Shown here: in pieces, positions 22,887-34,778 of the stretch | Position numbering within the stretch: position 1 is the first letter of the stretch | Layout: every line of letters begins with the position of its first letter | Assembly (NCBI GenBank): GCA_963971305.1 | Contig: CAXARO010001755.1 | Location: 1 to 64,000, forward strand | Direction of reading: 5' to 3' | Length of the DNA: 64,000 nt | DNA from: Arcuatula senhousia | Lineage: Eukaryota; Mollusca; Bivalvia; Mytilida; Mytilidae | Notes under the pieces: generated by a model | The model's input: only the letters and a program-made list of their open reading frames with translations | Database searches by the model: none | Told to the model about the DNA's origin: nothing | Program-made: the position numbers and the translations under genes

Positions 22887-23982
22887 CTACCCCCCACCTC
22901 GGGTTAAGGTTCGTCCTCGAACTAAAAGGAAAAAGGACATCTACCTAACACAATCCTACCTAACCCCTTAACACGGAAGTCTTCATCTGTACAAGTACTG
23001 TCAGTATGCCAGGTATCTCGACTAATAGATTTACATCTCTGGTCACACTACTTGAATGTTTATTGGCACATCTCTGGTAATGAGATGCTCACGTAAAAGC
23101 TGAGCAAAATATGGATATTATGGTACAACAATTAATTGGTCGTCACACACAAATCACAATAACATGGACAGGAACTTCAGCACACAAATAACAAGACTGG
23201 TGTATCCCATTACATTAGTATGAAATGGCCATTGGTAAATAAAAACAAGGTTGTCGTAACAACTCCAATGGATTCTTGATAATACACACAAATAAAGGCA
23301 AGGAAACACACAAACAACAAAGAAATACAAGTATGGTATTCAGGTTCTTCAGGCTATCACTGAAGTTCTACTGCAACAATATGGTATCGTCACAACAACG
23401 GTATGGTCTGGTCTCCAGAATCACTGAAGATCATCTCAGAACTTTCCTGAGGCTACAAAACATTACTGATGCTCCAGACTTTTCTGAAGGCTTACACTAA
23501 CACTTTACAATGGTTCTCCAGACTGTCACTGGAAATACTCTCAGACGTTTACTGAGCCCTACATATTTAAACTTCTATAAACCAAAAAGTACACTTAGGT
23601 CCGTACTCCATGGTCATGGACATCATGAACAGTAGTAATAAAATCCAGTATACACTATTCATTGGAAACATGAATAATAAGACAACAATACAAATACGAC
23701 ATCAAAATATAACACAATGGTTCCTACAGCACAAAGTAAAACTAATAACGTCAAAGACAAGGGCTTGGTAGGTAACATATTGGAACACATAGACACATTA
23801 TATGAACAGCATTTTCCTCTTTGAATATGCATTTCCCATATTCAATACACAACAATAATACAACTTCAAGGTTTAAATTCATTGGAAAGATTTCATCAAA
23901 ACTCAATCACATTAATTTGGTTTAACATATAACATAAACATTCATGGTATCTGAATGTACTACAACCAGCCTTAAATGGAAA
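22887..23982 (-). other. Internal non-coding part of outer LTR element
   Basis: Between the gag stop and the 3' LTR of the minus-strand element. No pol domain is visible. At 23340-23570 there are loosely repeated blocks around CTCCAGACT and CACTGAAG. Confidence 0.5.
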
Positions 23983-25179
23983 TTAATATATTGGTCTTGA
24001 AGGACAATCCCTCTTAATATGCCCTCTTTGACCACATTTATGACAATTCTTATTTGTCATTTCTCTAACTGGGCCCTGGTCCCACACTGTACATGTATTG
24101 TCTGAGTCAACTGCTTGTCTCAAAACTGGAGGGTCATGTTTTATTTTGAAGGCTTCATATCTAAGTGCAAAATTCAATGCATCATCAATTGTGTCACAAC
24201 TATGTTGGCAGATGGCCCATTCAAGGTTTCGATCATTTAGGGAATCCCTAAAACACTTATAGGCAATGCTTTCCCTTATGTCTGGGGGTGCTGATGGCCA
24301 AGCAAGTCTTACCAGTCTTTTGATGTCTTGGGCTAACTCTGGTAAGTTTTCACCTTTTCTTCTTTTTCGCCAGTCTAACTGGTGCAGGTATAACTCTGCA
24401 TTATTATTGGGTGCAAAGTGTCTTGTAAAAATCTCAATAAGGTCAAAATATTTAGGGGGAACACTTAATTAGTCAAAGTCAGTGACAGTGGCCAAAGCTG
24501 GACCTTGCAAACAAGCAATTAACTGTAAGGCTTTAACATCATTGGACCAACCATTCAACTTAGACACAGCTTCAAAGTGAACTATATAGTCTGACCAGTT
24601 GGTACTTCCATCATAGGTATTTGGTTTGGTATAACCCACATTCATATTAACTTGGTTACCCTGAGGAGAGTGTCTTTTATTGGAAACAACACTATTCAAA
24701 TGTAACTGAGGGGTATTTTCAGCTTCCCTAATTGGTTCAAACCTACTTTATATCTCAGGGTCTATTTGGATATGTGCCCTGGGTCTGCTTTGAGAAGGAC
24801 CACTTAAGTTTTCATACTGGTTTTGGTTATTATCAATAGGAACAAAGGGTCTTGGTTCTGGTATACTTGAGTTATTTATAGGTTGGCCTTGGTTTGGTAC
24901 ACAATTTGGTCTTTCTGATATCAATAAGGCCCTAAGGTCATCCATTTTATCTGAAAACCTATTAAATCTCTCATTTAACCTGGTCTGGCTTTGTTTTATT
25001 TCTAACAATTTAAATTCACATTGTTTCATTCTTTCATGAAATGAGGAATTCAACAAGTTTATATCTCTAATAGGTGAATTTCTAATTTGGCCATGGTCTG
25101 GTGTTTCAGGTCTTGAGTTTTCACCACTTTTTAAGGAGGACAACTCACTATTATGATTATCTTGGCTATGGTTAGACAT
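23983..25179 (-). pseudogene. gag: Gag of the outer LTR element, two in-frame stops
   Basis: One continuous minus-strand frame from ATG at 25179 to a stop at 23983-23985, about 398 codons, interrupted by stops at 24748-24750 and 24469-24471. The N-terminal third is polar with a coiled-coil-like stretch (residues ~40-75). A retrotransposon Gag core follows (around YDGSTNWSDYIVHFE and LQGPALATV). The C-terminus holds a CCHC zinc knuckle, CHKCGQRGHIKRDC, at about 24007-24048. The mix identifies an LTR-element Gag distinct from the Gypsy Gag nested nearby. Without pol, the element must have moved with help from an intact relative. Confidence 0.85.
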
Positions 25180-25502
25180 GGTTATTGTCAATCTTAACAC
25201 TTTAAAATGGTAGCACTGGTTTTAACTTCCAGAATCTCTACTGAGGCAAAGGATTTTTAACGTATCCCACCGCCGAACACCAAATGTAACAACTCAGGGG
25301 GGTGTGTTCTAGTCTTGCTGTGGCCTAACTGTGTTAGTGTGTGTCTTAGGCCAGTTTAGAGTTATGAATCGCTCACTAATATGAATTAACACTATGTTTC
25401 AATGGTAGCTTTCCTGTGGCTGGCAAGGCACTGGTTCAATAACAACATAGATCAAGATAACATTTCTGATACTTTATTCACGGCTTGTGAATAATAAATA
25501 AT

Positions 25503-25766
25503 ACGCTCCCGAAGGGAGCGATAATGGTAGAATGTCAATATATCAGTTGTAATATGAGCTGAATTTTCCTTCAACGTCCGGTTTAGCACGCGCTGGATTT
25601 CCCGAACTTTCGGCGTCTTTTTAACGTTTTTATCTTTGAAAATTTTAGACGTCATTAAACGCTCACGTAACCCACAAGAAAAGCTAGTTTGTTTTTATTT
25701 TCGAACCAAAAAAAAATTAAATTAATTGAAACTTCGGGAGCGTAACAGGTTTACCTGCCTCATATT
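25503..25766. mobile_element. 264-bp insertion with hairpin end and inverted CGCTCCCGAAG boxes
   Basis: Absent from the paired LTR. One end is a hairpin, CGCTCCC-GAA-GGGAGCG. The same box recurs inverted (CTTCGGGAGCG) at 25732-25742, followed by a second small hairpin CAGGT-TT-ACCTG. No obvious target duplication. Subterminal inverted boxes plus a terminal hairpin and no duplication recall Helentron-derived non-autonomous elements, but a small MITE remains possible. Confidence 0.6.
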
Positions 25767-26369
25767 ATAACATCAAGTTAAAATCCCTCAGAGCGAGAAT
25801 AATATAAGGTACCCCCCCCCCTTAAAACGTTATCAGGAACATCGTAGTGAGATCGTAGTAAATTTATTCAATGGACTGGAACATCTAGGTCAGGAAATAG
25901 AACGGATGGGTACTCGGAACTGGCCAGGAATCCGAGGAAGACTGGGTTGTTCTCACTCTGGCTTAGAAAGCAACATAATGGATCCAAAGGTCCTTAACCT
26001 AAAGGGTTCGTCCACAGTCTTAGAGTGGCGCAGTGCGTCTCAGCTATTTAAACAAACTCCACACTGTGGAGTGTGGATCTCCAATCAATCAATGTGGACT
26101 GTGTAGGTGTGGCGTAATCCCAGTGATTTCATTGGTCGCCACACAACAATTGATATAGAATTGTAAACTTCCGGTCTTCCGGTACACAACAATAACAAAT
26201 GGCGCTGATTTCAAAGATAAACAATCTTTCTCACTACGATCGACGGGGAATGGGTGCTTACAATGAAAAGGGTTACAATAAATATCCCTAGCATGAATAA
26301 ATGAAGGAGGTGAGCAACGTACATGAGAAATAATAAATAAACTAAAGCTGGCACATGGCTGCGGTCCTA

Positions 26370-26762
26370 CTAATAAACGTCCGGTTGCGTCCGGGTGCGT
26401 CCGGGAAGGTAAAATGCGTCCGGCAGTACATAAAATGCGTCCGGTAGTATATAAAAAGCGTCCGGCAGGAAAATATAAGGTATCTGGTAGTAGTGAAACA
26501 CATTCAGCTGAAAACACGAGCGCATAAAAGTTTTGTATTTGTGTCCAAGTTAAAAAAAGATACGTCTGTTAGTTTTTCTTCCGTTTGAGATATTGATGAA
26601 TATTATAGAAAAGAATGAAGTTTGGAGAAGTGTATATGTTACAGCCTTCAAATGAAATTAAAATAGTTATTTGAAAGTTTTAAAAACATCTGTATCTGAA
26701 TAATGGTGTTTTTATTAATAATAAAATAATAATAATAATTAATAATAATAATAATAAATAAT
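26370..26762 (+). mobile_element. 393-bp insertion with AAT-repeat tail and 7-bp target duplication
   Basis: Absent from the paired LTR. Flanked by GGTCCTA at 26363-26369 and 26763-26769. It starts with several imperfect TGCGTCCGG repeats and ends in an AAT/AATA microsatellite, as expected for a SINE or truncated LINE that primed into a simple-repeat tail. No coding frame. The TSD plus tail supports retroposition; the family is unknown. Confidence 0.65.
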
Positions 26763-27109
26763 GGTCCTAAAAGGGTAAAATATGAGAACGAACCATCCTT
26801 ACACAGTTCCAAAATATCCCCATACATATATAAATATACACAATAATACAATATCAAAATGTCAATGTAAATGTCTCTCTCAACCACATATTCAGCACGG
26901 TCATGATACGAAGAGAATGAAAGCTGAGTGGTTGACCCTTACCTAACTCTGCTTTACATTACAATAAATATAAAATGTGAAGGCTTACCCCTAGCCGTAA
27001 AAATACTTTATTTGCAAAACTACACCAATGTGGGTAGGGCAAATACAACACAAAACAAAATGCAGAAAAAATCATAATCTTGACTTATAATATTAAAAAC
27101 AAAAGAATA

Positions 27110-27392
27110 GGGTTAGTACGGAAGCCGAGAAGGGCCATTCAAAATTCAGAATTCAAATTTCAAAATTCAAAATACAGAATTCAGAAGCCGAGATTACGGA
27201 AGCCGAGAAGGGCCATTCAAAATTCAGAATTCAAATTTCGAAATTCAAAATTCAGAATTCAGAAGTGTATAAATTTCGTAATTCAAAATTCGGAAATGAG
27301 AATTTTCCCGCCATGTAGCCCCCACGTTGTACACAATTTATCACGCGGCGTTGTAGAGCAAGACTGAGATGGCTTCAGGACCTGGTGCTGAG
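27110..27392 (+). promoter_or_regulatory. Candidate promoter and exon 1 with AATTCAAAATTCAG repeats
   Basis: Two ~65-bp units starting CGGAAGCCGAGAAGGGCC are followed by runs built from AATTC and AAATTC. Then comes a candidate exon with ATG at 27369 and a strong donor GAG|GTAAGT at 27393. The whole block recurs in inverted orientation at 38938-39270. Conservation of the leader, ATG and splice donor between the two copies suggests a duplicated 5' gene end. The repeats could be part of the promoter or of an independent element. Confidence 0.4.
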
Positions 27393-30300
27393 GTAAGTTT
27401 CGATATAATTTACATTCAATTAGGTCGTTTACTGTATTTGTTCTTGCTTCTCCGGATCCTAGTACATAATTATGCACCTTCCCAGCAGATAATATAATCA
27501 GGAAAATCTGGGCCATACGATTATAACACTAACAGCGTTCAAACTTTGTTATCTGTTCGTTCGTCAGTTCGTTCATCCATCACACTTGTTTTTTTGTAAT
27601 TAGGGCCCCGCTACGAAAAGTGGCGTGCCCTAAAATAGTAATTACTCAGTCTGCCCGTCCGTTTGTCCCTTACACTTTTCCATCCATGTAGTATTAAGGA
27701 GCGACCATTTGATTTTTATAGGGGGCTATGGTGAAATTTGAAATAAAAAGGCAGGATGGCAAAAAATCCAGAAATAAAAGGGCAGGACAGTGCTTTCAAA
27801 GTAGGCAGGATGGTATTTTTTGGCTGAAATTTTATAGTTGCATTAAAAAAAAAATGCGCTTGCAAGCACGCAAAGAAAATCCAGGCTTGACTTTTTCATA
27901 AAATACAAGAGGCTCCCAGGAGCCTGAATCGCTCACCTGACATATGTGCCTGAAGTAAAGGTTATAAGGCAAAATCTATTAAACGTTGAAAGTAAGGGGG
28001 TCATTTGACAATATGGTGGATCTAAAGGTGCTGATCACTTTTGTTCTCAATCAAAATCTAAAAATCTGTCACCCTTTTTGAGTTATTTGCAAAAAAATGC
28101 AGTTTAACCTAATGTTCTATTTTTAGCCACAGCGGCCATGTTTTACAACAAATCAAAAATCCCCACAACAGTTCTATATACCTAATAATAATAAACAATA
28201 ATACCAAGTTTGGTTCCATTTGGACTTAAAGTGTCAGAGGAGTTAACATTTTCAATATAAGGAAATGCAGTTAAAATGTTCAATTATGACGTGTCAAGGG
28301 CAATACCTCCTCAAAGGAAAAGTCCTACAACGTTGACCCTGTTACAAATTTTGTAGATCTTGATGCGCTTAACAATATGCAATTTAAATTTCTCAAATAT
28401 CTTGTATAGTTTTCAAGATATTGGGCTAAACAGGTGCATAATTTGCAAAAAATCCACAAAAAGGGCAATAACTCCTACATGGGTTGTTGGATTTTCTTCA
28501 ATATTTCAGAGCTGGTAGATCTTGAGGTGCTGATTACTTTTGTTCCCGATCAAAATTTTGAAATCTGTCACCGTTTTAGAGTTATTTGCAAAAAACTGCC
28601 ATTTACCCCTATGTTCTATTTTTAGCCACAGCGGCCATGTTTTACGACCAATCAAAAATCCCCACATCAGTTCTATACACCTAATGCTAATAAACAACTA
28701 CCATTTGGACTTAAAGTGTCAGAGGAGTTAACGTTTTCAATGTAATGAGGAAATGCTGTTAAAATGCTAAATTTTGACGTTCTAAGGGCAATAACTCCTA
28801 AAAGGAAAGGTCCTACAACGTTGACCATTTAAATATTTTGTAGATCTTGATGTGCTTAACAATATGCAATTTAAATTTCTCAAATATCTAGTATAGTTTT
28901 CAAGATATTGAGCTAAACAGGTGCAAAATTTGCAAAAAAATCCACAAAAAGGGCAATAACTCCTACATGGGTCGTTGGATTTTCTTCAAAATTTCAGGAT
29001 AGGTAGATCTTGAGGTGCTGATCACTTTTATATTTGCAAGAATTTTGATTTCTGTAGCCGTTTTTGAGTTATTTGCAAAAAACTGCATTTTACCCCTATG
29101 TTCTATTTTTAGCCATGGCGGCCATGTTTTACGACGAATCAAAAATCCCCACATCAGTTCTAAGCACCAAATACTAATGAACAACCATACCAAGTTTGGT
29201 TGCAATTGGATTTATGGTGTCAGAGGAGTTAACGTTTTAAAAAGTTTACGGACGACGGACGACGGACGGACGACGGACGCCAAGTGATGACAATAGCTCA
29301 CATGACACTTCGGGTCAGGTGAGCTAAAAAAGGCAGGACGAAGGAAATATCCAAAGCCCCCCCCCCATAAAAATCAAATGGTTGCTCCCTTAGCATGAAT
29401 TTAACACTATGATTCACATACATGTATCTTGGTACAAAGTAAATCGACATCACATATTATTTAGTACAAAATTAATGTTAAATACAGATGCTTGACACTT
29501 CATTTTCGAAAAAAAAACAACGTTTCATAATCTTATAACATTTATAAATTGAAATTTATCAATTTATTTATGTTTATGAATTAACATTGGCATAATGACG
29601 AATTTAAATATATGTAGTTGTTTTAATTTTTTTGCAGCAAGAAGAAAGACATCCAACCACCTCACTATTCTCACACAGAATACATTTTGACATTGCACGT
29701 AAGATAATTTCTTTGAGCTTTGTTTTATTTTAAATTATTTAACATTAACAACAGGATTTAATTTAAGCATGTTTTTGCAATTTGAATTATTATTACATGT
29801 AAAAATACATACATGGTTGTATACTATAGTCTGTGGTAAGATTTTTCTTGATTTTCATACATATTTCAATATTAGATACAAGATCATGATGAGTATCAAA
29901 ATAAGGTTTGTCAGATATCTAATTCCTGTTTTCTACTCAGTCAGTTTTCAACATTACTGGTCAAATGTAGAATCTTTTCGTTACATTTTTCTCTGCAACT
30001 ATATATATCACAGTGACTTGAAATTTGGTGTATGGCTTCAGTATGAGGTCCTTTATCATGAATAACCAAATAAGGTCAGTCAGACATCTACTTCCTGTTT
30101 ATCGACGTTGTCAATTTTGGGGGAAGCTTGTTGTATACTTAGTGAGCAGAAACTCACAGATTCCTTGTTTTTTTATAATTTGATTTATGTGTAATGTATT
30201 TACAGGCACATGTACATGTATGTGTGCATACTTAGTATACCATAGTTTGTAACTTTCTATTGCTTTTTAGCTCACTTGGACCAAAAGTTGCAATCACTTG

Positions 30301-31092
30301 GCGTCCGTCGTCGTCTATCGTCTGTTAACAATTTTTTTTTAATCTTCTCCTCTGAAACTACTGAACAGAATTTAATAAAACTTGGTATGATTGATCCTTA
30401 GCATGTCCTAAACAAAAGTTATGTTTCGATTTTTGATCCGTCAAAAAACATGGCTGCCGTGGCTAAAAATAGACCAGGGGGGTCAGACTACTGTTTTTGG
30501 CTTGTAAATCAAAAAGTATAAGAGATAGATGAAATCTCATGCCACCCTACTGCTTCAGCATCAAAAGCTCTACTAAAGTCTTCATTTGGTCAAAGTTGTC
30601 AGATGATCCCTTATAGGGGTTACAGCCCCTTAATGGTGAAAAATGAAGTTTTTTCATGTTTTTGGCCTATAGAATGAAAACTATTGCAGATAGAGAAAAG
30701 TTGTTGCTTGCTTAAATGTTCAGCTAATTTAGCTCTACGAAAGTCTTCAAGGGTCGAAGGGATTACAGCCTCTAAATTAACATGTTTTCATGTTTTTGGC
30801 TTATATAATGAAAGAAAAGTTGTTGCTTGCTTAAATGTCAGTTCATTAAGCTCTTAACAAAAGTCTCTATAGAGTCAAAGTGTTCAGATGGCCCTTTAAA
30901 TAACATTTTGCACTTTTTTGGCCTACAGACCGAAAACTATTGCTGAAATAAAAAAGCTGCTGCTTGCTTAAATGTTCAGCTTATTTAGCTCTACAAAGTT
31001 CTTTATAGGGTTTACATCAAGACCAGGTTAGCGATTAAGGCCTCTGGGAGCCTCTTGTTTAATTTTTGTTTATTTGTTTCTTCCAGAATGAA
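27369..31092 (+). CDS. Possible small spliced gene (three candidate exons)
   Basis: Candidate exons are 27369-27392 (8 codons, donor GTAAGT), 29638-29698 (acceptor TTTTTTTGCAG, donor GTAAGA) and from 31087 (acceptor TTTCTTCCAG). Joined in frame they encode only about 29 residues before a TGA just inside the third exon. The splice signals are good but the protein is tiny and I do not recognise it. Another frame of exon 3 stays open for 47 codons, so the true splicing may differ, or this may be a non-coding RNA. Both introns are filled with repeats. The inverted copy of exon 1 at 38.95 kb lacks a matching exon 2. Confidence 0.25.
27697..29390. mobile_element. TIR element (ends AGGAGCGACC/GGTTGCTCCCT) holding a tandem repeat
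   Basis: The ends, about 35 bp each, are inverted copies around CATTTGATTTTTAT plus a G/C run, with a probable TA duplication. The sub-terminal part carries GGCAGGA repeats. The core (27905-29330) is another repeat family inserted or captured. No transposase, so non-autonomous. Confidence 0.65.
27905..29330 (-). repeat. Tandem ~490-bp units of a widespread repeat, minus orientation
   Basis: The landmark GCGGCCATGT recurs at 28132, 28631 and 29118, spacing 499 and 487 bp. Ends read AGGCTCCCAGGAGCC...GCTCACCTGAC and GGTCAGGTGAGCT, with GGACGACGGACG runs near the right end. A related unit lies in plus orientation at 30268-31062 and decayed end fragments at about 38567 and 61960. Small open frames inside are not conserved between units. 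Confidence 0.75.
30268..31062 (+). repeat. Same widespread repeat, plus orientation
   Basis: Begins AGCTCACTTGGACC followed by GGCGTCCGTCGTCGTC, and ends GGTTAGCGATTAAGGCC...GGGAGCCTCTTG, the mirror of the 27905-29330 copy. Internal blocks around TTTTTGGCCTA repeat loosely at ~30655 and ~30910. Non-coding. Confidence 0.7.
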
Positions 31093-31099
31093 TGGAGTA

Positions 31100-33160
31100 T
31101 TTGGAATAAAAAACCTGCTTACTACTATAAATGAACCAGTTATGAAGCCCTCTTACCAAATAGTATACAGAAACAATAATACTACACCAGCTCAAGCCAT
31201 GTCAGACATTCTTTTATTTGGATTCAAATAGCCATCATGAATGAAATTATAACTGAGTGAAGAAAGATAACTCTTACACATTATTAAATTACTCAACAGA
31301 AGATAGTCTTGATCAGTTACATGTAATTTTGAGTAATTATGTACAATGTAATGTATGGTTATAAGTAACACATTTTTGATAATTAAACATTTTATATTTT
31401 CTACTGATCAATAAAAATGAGCAAGATGAGGAGGACATTAAAAGTTTCATGAAGCCCAATGTAGAGCAAATATTGTGTTTAATTTTAATGGAAGTCAATA
31501 AGTTTGCAAAATATGTTAAGTGTTACTAAAACTCTTAACTGGTTTATCTCACAAGGTCAGGACCATTGTGGTTTCATTTCTCATGTATTTAACACCTGTG
31601 TTTCTTTTATTGTGTCTCAAATAATATTCGGTCAGTTATTGTGTTGTCATTTTTCATTAATATATCTCAGAATAAAAAGTCTGGTCATTTATTGGTGCTA
31701 ATAAAGTGGAGTATTTGCTCAGCTCTTGTAAAAACTCAGAATTTTAATAAAATTGAGGTCATGGTTTTGTACATGTATGAGGTATCAGAATGGTGTGTGG
31801 TCAATAATAAGTAATTTTGAATTGATAAGAAAGTTAATTTATTAAGAATTGATATTCGACCAATACGGATTCTGTTGAAAGTACCCCAAAATGAGATAGC
31901 AATCACTTGAATTGGTAACAGAGCAGTAGAACAATAACCCAAAGTATCAGTTTACTAGATTCCACATACAAATATGAACTAGTATTTTTTTATTATAAAA
32001 CCTCATGCAATTCGTTGCCGAAGGTATAATGTTTTTGAATGGTTAGTCGGTACCTCTGTGATCATAGTTTGTGGTCTCAACTCCAGGGGTCCTCTGAAAT
32101 TACTAAACAGAAGTTAAAGAAACTTGGTATGCAAGAAAAACACCATATGTAGTTGAGCACATTCAATGATTTTTTTATTTCCAATTTTGGTGTAAGTTCT
32201 GGACCTTTGAACTAAGAAATTTGCGGAATATCCTTATTCAACATCCTGACGCAACTCCTCTGACTGAAACTTTTGAACGTTATTTGACGAAACTTGGTAT
32301 GGAAGAAGTAAACCATATGTATTTGTGCATGTTATCATAAACTTTTCATCTTCAACTCCTTATACCTTGAGGATAATATTGGGGGTATGTGAGCGTAATC
32401 AATAATGTGTTTTATATATTATTATCGTTTAATTGCGTTAATTAACTCCTGTTCAATCTCAAAAGATGTACATTTGAGAAATGGGATAGACTTCACATAC
32501 ATGTATTTTGGCCGGATTTGAAGGAGTGAAATATATTTTTATAAAAATGGTTAATGTCGGGTGGGCGGGGAAGAAATTTGCGTTACAGTTTTCTCAGCTA
32601 CTACTAATCACAGCAACTTGATATTTGGTGAACAGCATCCTTTTTAACGTAGGATTTGATTTTAGTTTTGTCGCTCACCTATTCTCTGTTTAACGAAATC
32701 CGGCAATTTTTGACTTAAACAGATTTTTTAAAAATAAATTATTGGTTGAACAAGCTATGTTCTTATGATGACTAACTACTAGTACTTTCTTCACTGCAAT
32801 CTAGGGGTAACGGCTACATTTGTATTGCTATCACTGGCAAACTGAAGTCCGTCTAAAATTTTTATAAATTGGTTCGACAAAAAGGACAATGAGTGGAAAT
32901 GGTACAGACAACAGTATAATTCTAGTCTGTTGTCTCCCTTTTTCTCCTTTTGTCATTATTATCAAAAACCATATACCCGTTAAATCCTTTGGATAGTCTT
33001 CCGTTTGCCAGCGGGAAACTTTAGCCGGTAATATATAGTAACACAACAAATCACAGCGCCACAATCGAGTTTATAGTAATCGTGCTTAGAAGTGATATAT
33101 GCTGTCTATATTACCTTCTCAGATTTATGTCCTGTCTGTTAATTTCTTGCCTGTGACGAA
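31100..33160. other. Non-coding stretch with repeat fragments
   Basis: Fragments of dispersed repeats at about 32080-32400 (twice AAACTTGGTATG) and 32570-32650. No coding frame I can support. Several AATAAA-like signals occur at ~31409 and ~31672, which could end the candidate gene upstream. Confidence 0.4.
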
Positions 33161-33204
33161 AAATTACAAATACCAAAACGCGGGTATAAACGGCTAATTT
33201 AGAT

Positions 33205-33250
33205 ATGCTATATATCGATATTTCAAGGAGTAACCTCTCATCAGTAGCAT
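33205..33250 (-). ncRNA. Hammerhead ribozyme in 382-bp unit 1
   Basis: Read on the minus strand: stem I ATGCTA/TAGCAT (6 bp, perfect), core CTGATGA, stem II GAGG/CCTT with loop TTACT, then GAAA, a short AT-only stem III (TAT-CG-ATA closed by A-T), and a TA cleavage site. All invariant core bases are present. It differs at nearly every helix position from the ribozyme at 345-388 yet keeps the same architecture, which supports a real fold. Confidence 0.75.
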
Positions 33251-33586
33251 TTAAACCAGAACATTGGAAGGTCAAAATCCAAAACAGTTGAAAACGAAAA
33301 GTACTCAAAACCAAAACGTTCGAACAAGGAAGCCAAATCCAGCACCGAGGATATCGACCATGTGCATTACAAGGAAAGAAACCTGGTGTTTTCATCAATT
33401 TTGAATTTAACAATCGGAAATTTCAGCGACAATATATTAGAAATTTTATGGTAATTCGTGTCAGACAAGTCTGACTACCAGGCTTGTGATTACCCTCGGG
33501 GACCTCTGGTCCACCAGCAGCGGTTATCGCCCAGTGGTTTCAAAATTACAAATACCAAAACGCGGGTATAAACGGCTAATTTAGAT

Positions 33587-33632
33587 ATGCTATATATCGA
33601 TATTTCAAGGAGTAACCTCTCATCAGTAGCAT
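33587..33632 (-). ncRNA. Hammerhead ribozyme in 382-bp unit 2
   Basis: Same sequence as the unit 1 ribozyme, 382 bp further on. Confidence 0.75.
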
Positions 33633-33968
33633 TTAAACCAGAACATTGGAAGGTCAAAATCCAAAACAGTTGAAAACGAAAAGTACTCAAAACCAAAACG
33701 TTCGAACAAGGAAGCCAAATCCAGCACCGAGGATATCGACCATGTGCATTACAAGGAAAGAAACCTGGTGTTTTCATCAATTTTGAATTTAACAATCAGA
33801 AATTTCAGCGACAATATATTAGAAATTTTATGGTAATTCGTGTCAGACAAGTCTGACTACCAGGCTTGTGATTACCCTCGGGGACCTCTGGTCCACCAGC
33901 AGCGGTTATCGCCCAGTGGTTTCAAAATTACAAATACCAAAACGCGGGTATAAACGGCTAATTTAGAT

Positions 33969-34014
33969 ATGCTATATATCGATATTTCAAGGAGTAACCT
34001 CTCATCAGTAGCAT
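33969..34014 (-). ncRNA. Hammerhead ribozyme in 382-bp unit 3
   Basis: Same sequence, next 382-bp period. Confidence 0.75.
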
Positions 34015-34350
34015 TTAAACCAGAACATTGGAAGGTCAAAATCCAAAACAGTTGAAAACGAAAAGTACTCAAAACCAAAACGTTCGAACAAGGAAGCCAA
34101 ATCCAGCACCGAGGATATCGACCATGTGCATTACAAGGAAAGAAACCTGGTGTTTTCATCAATTTTGAATTTAACAATCGGAAATTTCAGCGACAATATA
34201 TTAGAAATTTTATGGTAATTCGTGTCAGACAAGTCTGACTACCAGGCTTGTGATTACCCTCGGGGACCTCTGGTCCACCAGCAGCGGTTATCGCCCAGTG
34301 GTTTCAAAATTACAAATACCAAAACGCGGGTATAAACGGCTAATTTAGAT

Positions 34351-34396
34351 ATGCTATATATCGATATTTCAAGGAGTAACCTCTCATCAGTAGCAT
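34351..34396 (-). ncRNA. Hammerhead ribozyme in 382-bp unit 4
   Basis: Same sequence, next 382-bp period. Confidence 0.75.
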
Positions 34397-34732
34397 TTAA
34401 ACCAGAACATTGGAAGGTCAAAATCCAAAACAGTTGAAAACGAAAAGTACTCAAAACCAAAACGTTCGAACAAGGAAGCCAAATCCAGCACCGAGGATAT
34501 CGACCATGTGCATTACAAGGAAAGAAACCTGGTGTTTTCATCAATTTTGAATTTAACAATCAGAAATTTCAGCGACAATATATTAGAAATTTTATGGTAA
34601 TTCGTGTCAGACAAGTCTGACTACCAGGCTTGTGATTACCCTCGGGGACCTCTGGTCCACCAGCAGCGGTTATCGCCCAGTGGTTTCAAAATTACAAATA
34701 CCAAAACGCGGGTATAAACGGCTAATTTAGAT

Positions 34733-34778
34733 ATGCTATATATCGATATTTCAAGGAGTAACCTCTCATCAGTAGCAT
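34733..34778 (-). ncRNA. Hammerhead ribozyme in 382-bp unit 5
   Basis: Same sequence, last period; the array ends 190 bp later at 34968. Confidence 0.75.

Larger units (their letters stand above)
11915..27002 (-). mobile_element. Gag-only LTR element (minus) hosting three nested insertions
   Basis: LTRs of about 1.06 kb start TGTAACAACTC and end CCGTAACA (the right end reads GTAAAA). The flanking duplication ATAC (or AATAC) is at 11911-11914 and 27003-27006. The left LTR is split by the Gypsy element (12917-22822). The right LTR carries insertions at 25503-25766 and 26370-26762. On the minus strand, a primer-binding-like site TGGTGTTCGGCGGTGGGAT starts 2 nt inside the right LTR, and a purine run (GAGGTGGGGGGTAG) precedes the left LTR. 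Only gag is present; no protease, reverse transcriptase or integrase is seen between gag and the 3' LTR. Confidence 0.85.
25285..27002 (-). repeat. Right LTR of outer element (5' LTR in its orientation), with two insertions
   Basis: Colinear with the left LTR except for extra sequence at 25503-25766 and 26370-26762. Comparison with the left LTR defines both insertions. Ends at about 27002, followed by ATAC. Confidence 0.85.

Noticed and set aside
28434..29287. Paired 60-90 codon open frames on both strands in the ~490-bp tandem repeat
   Set aside because: The same repeat unit gives frames on both strands; they are not maintained across all units.
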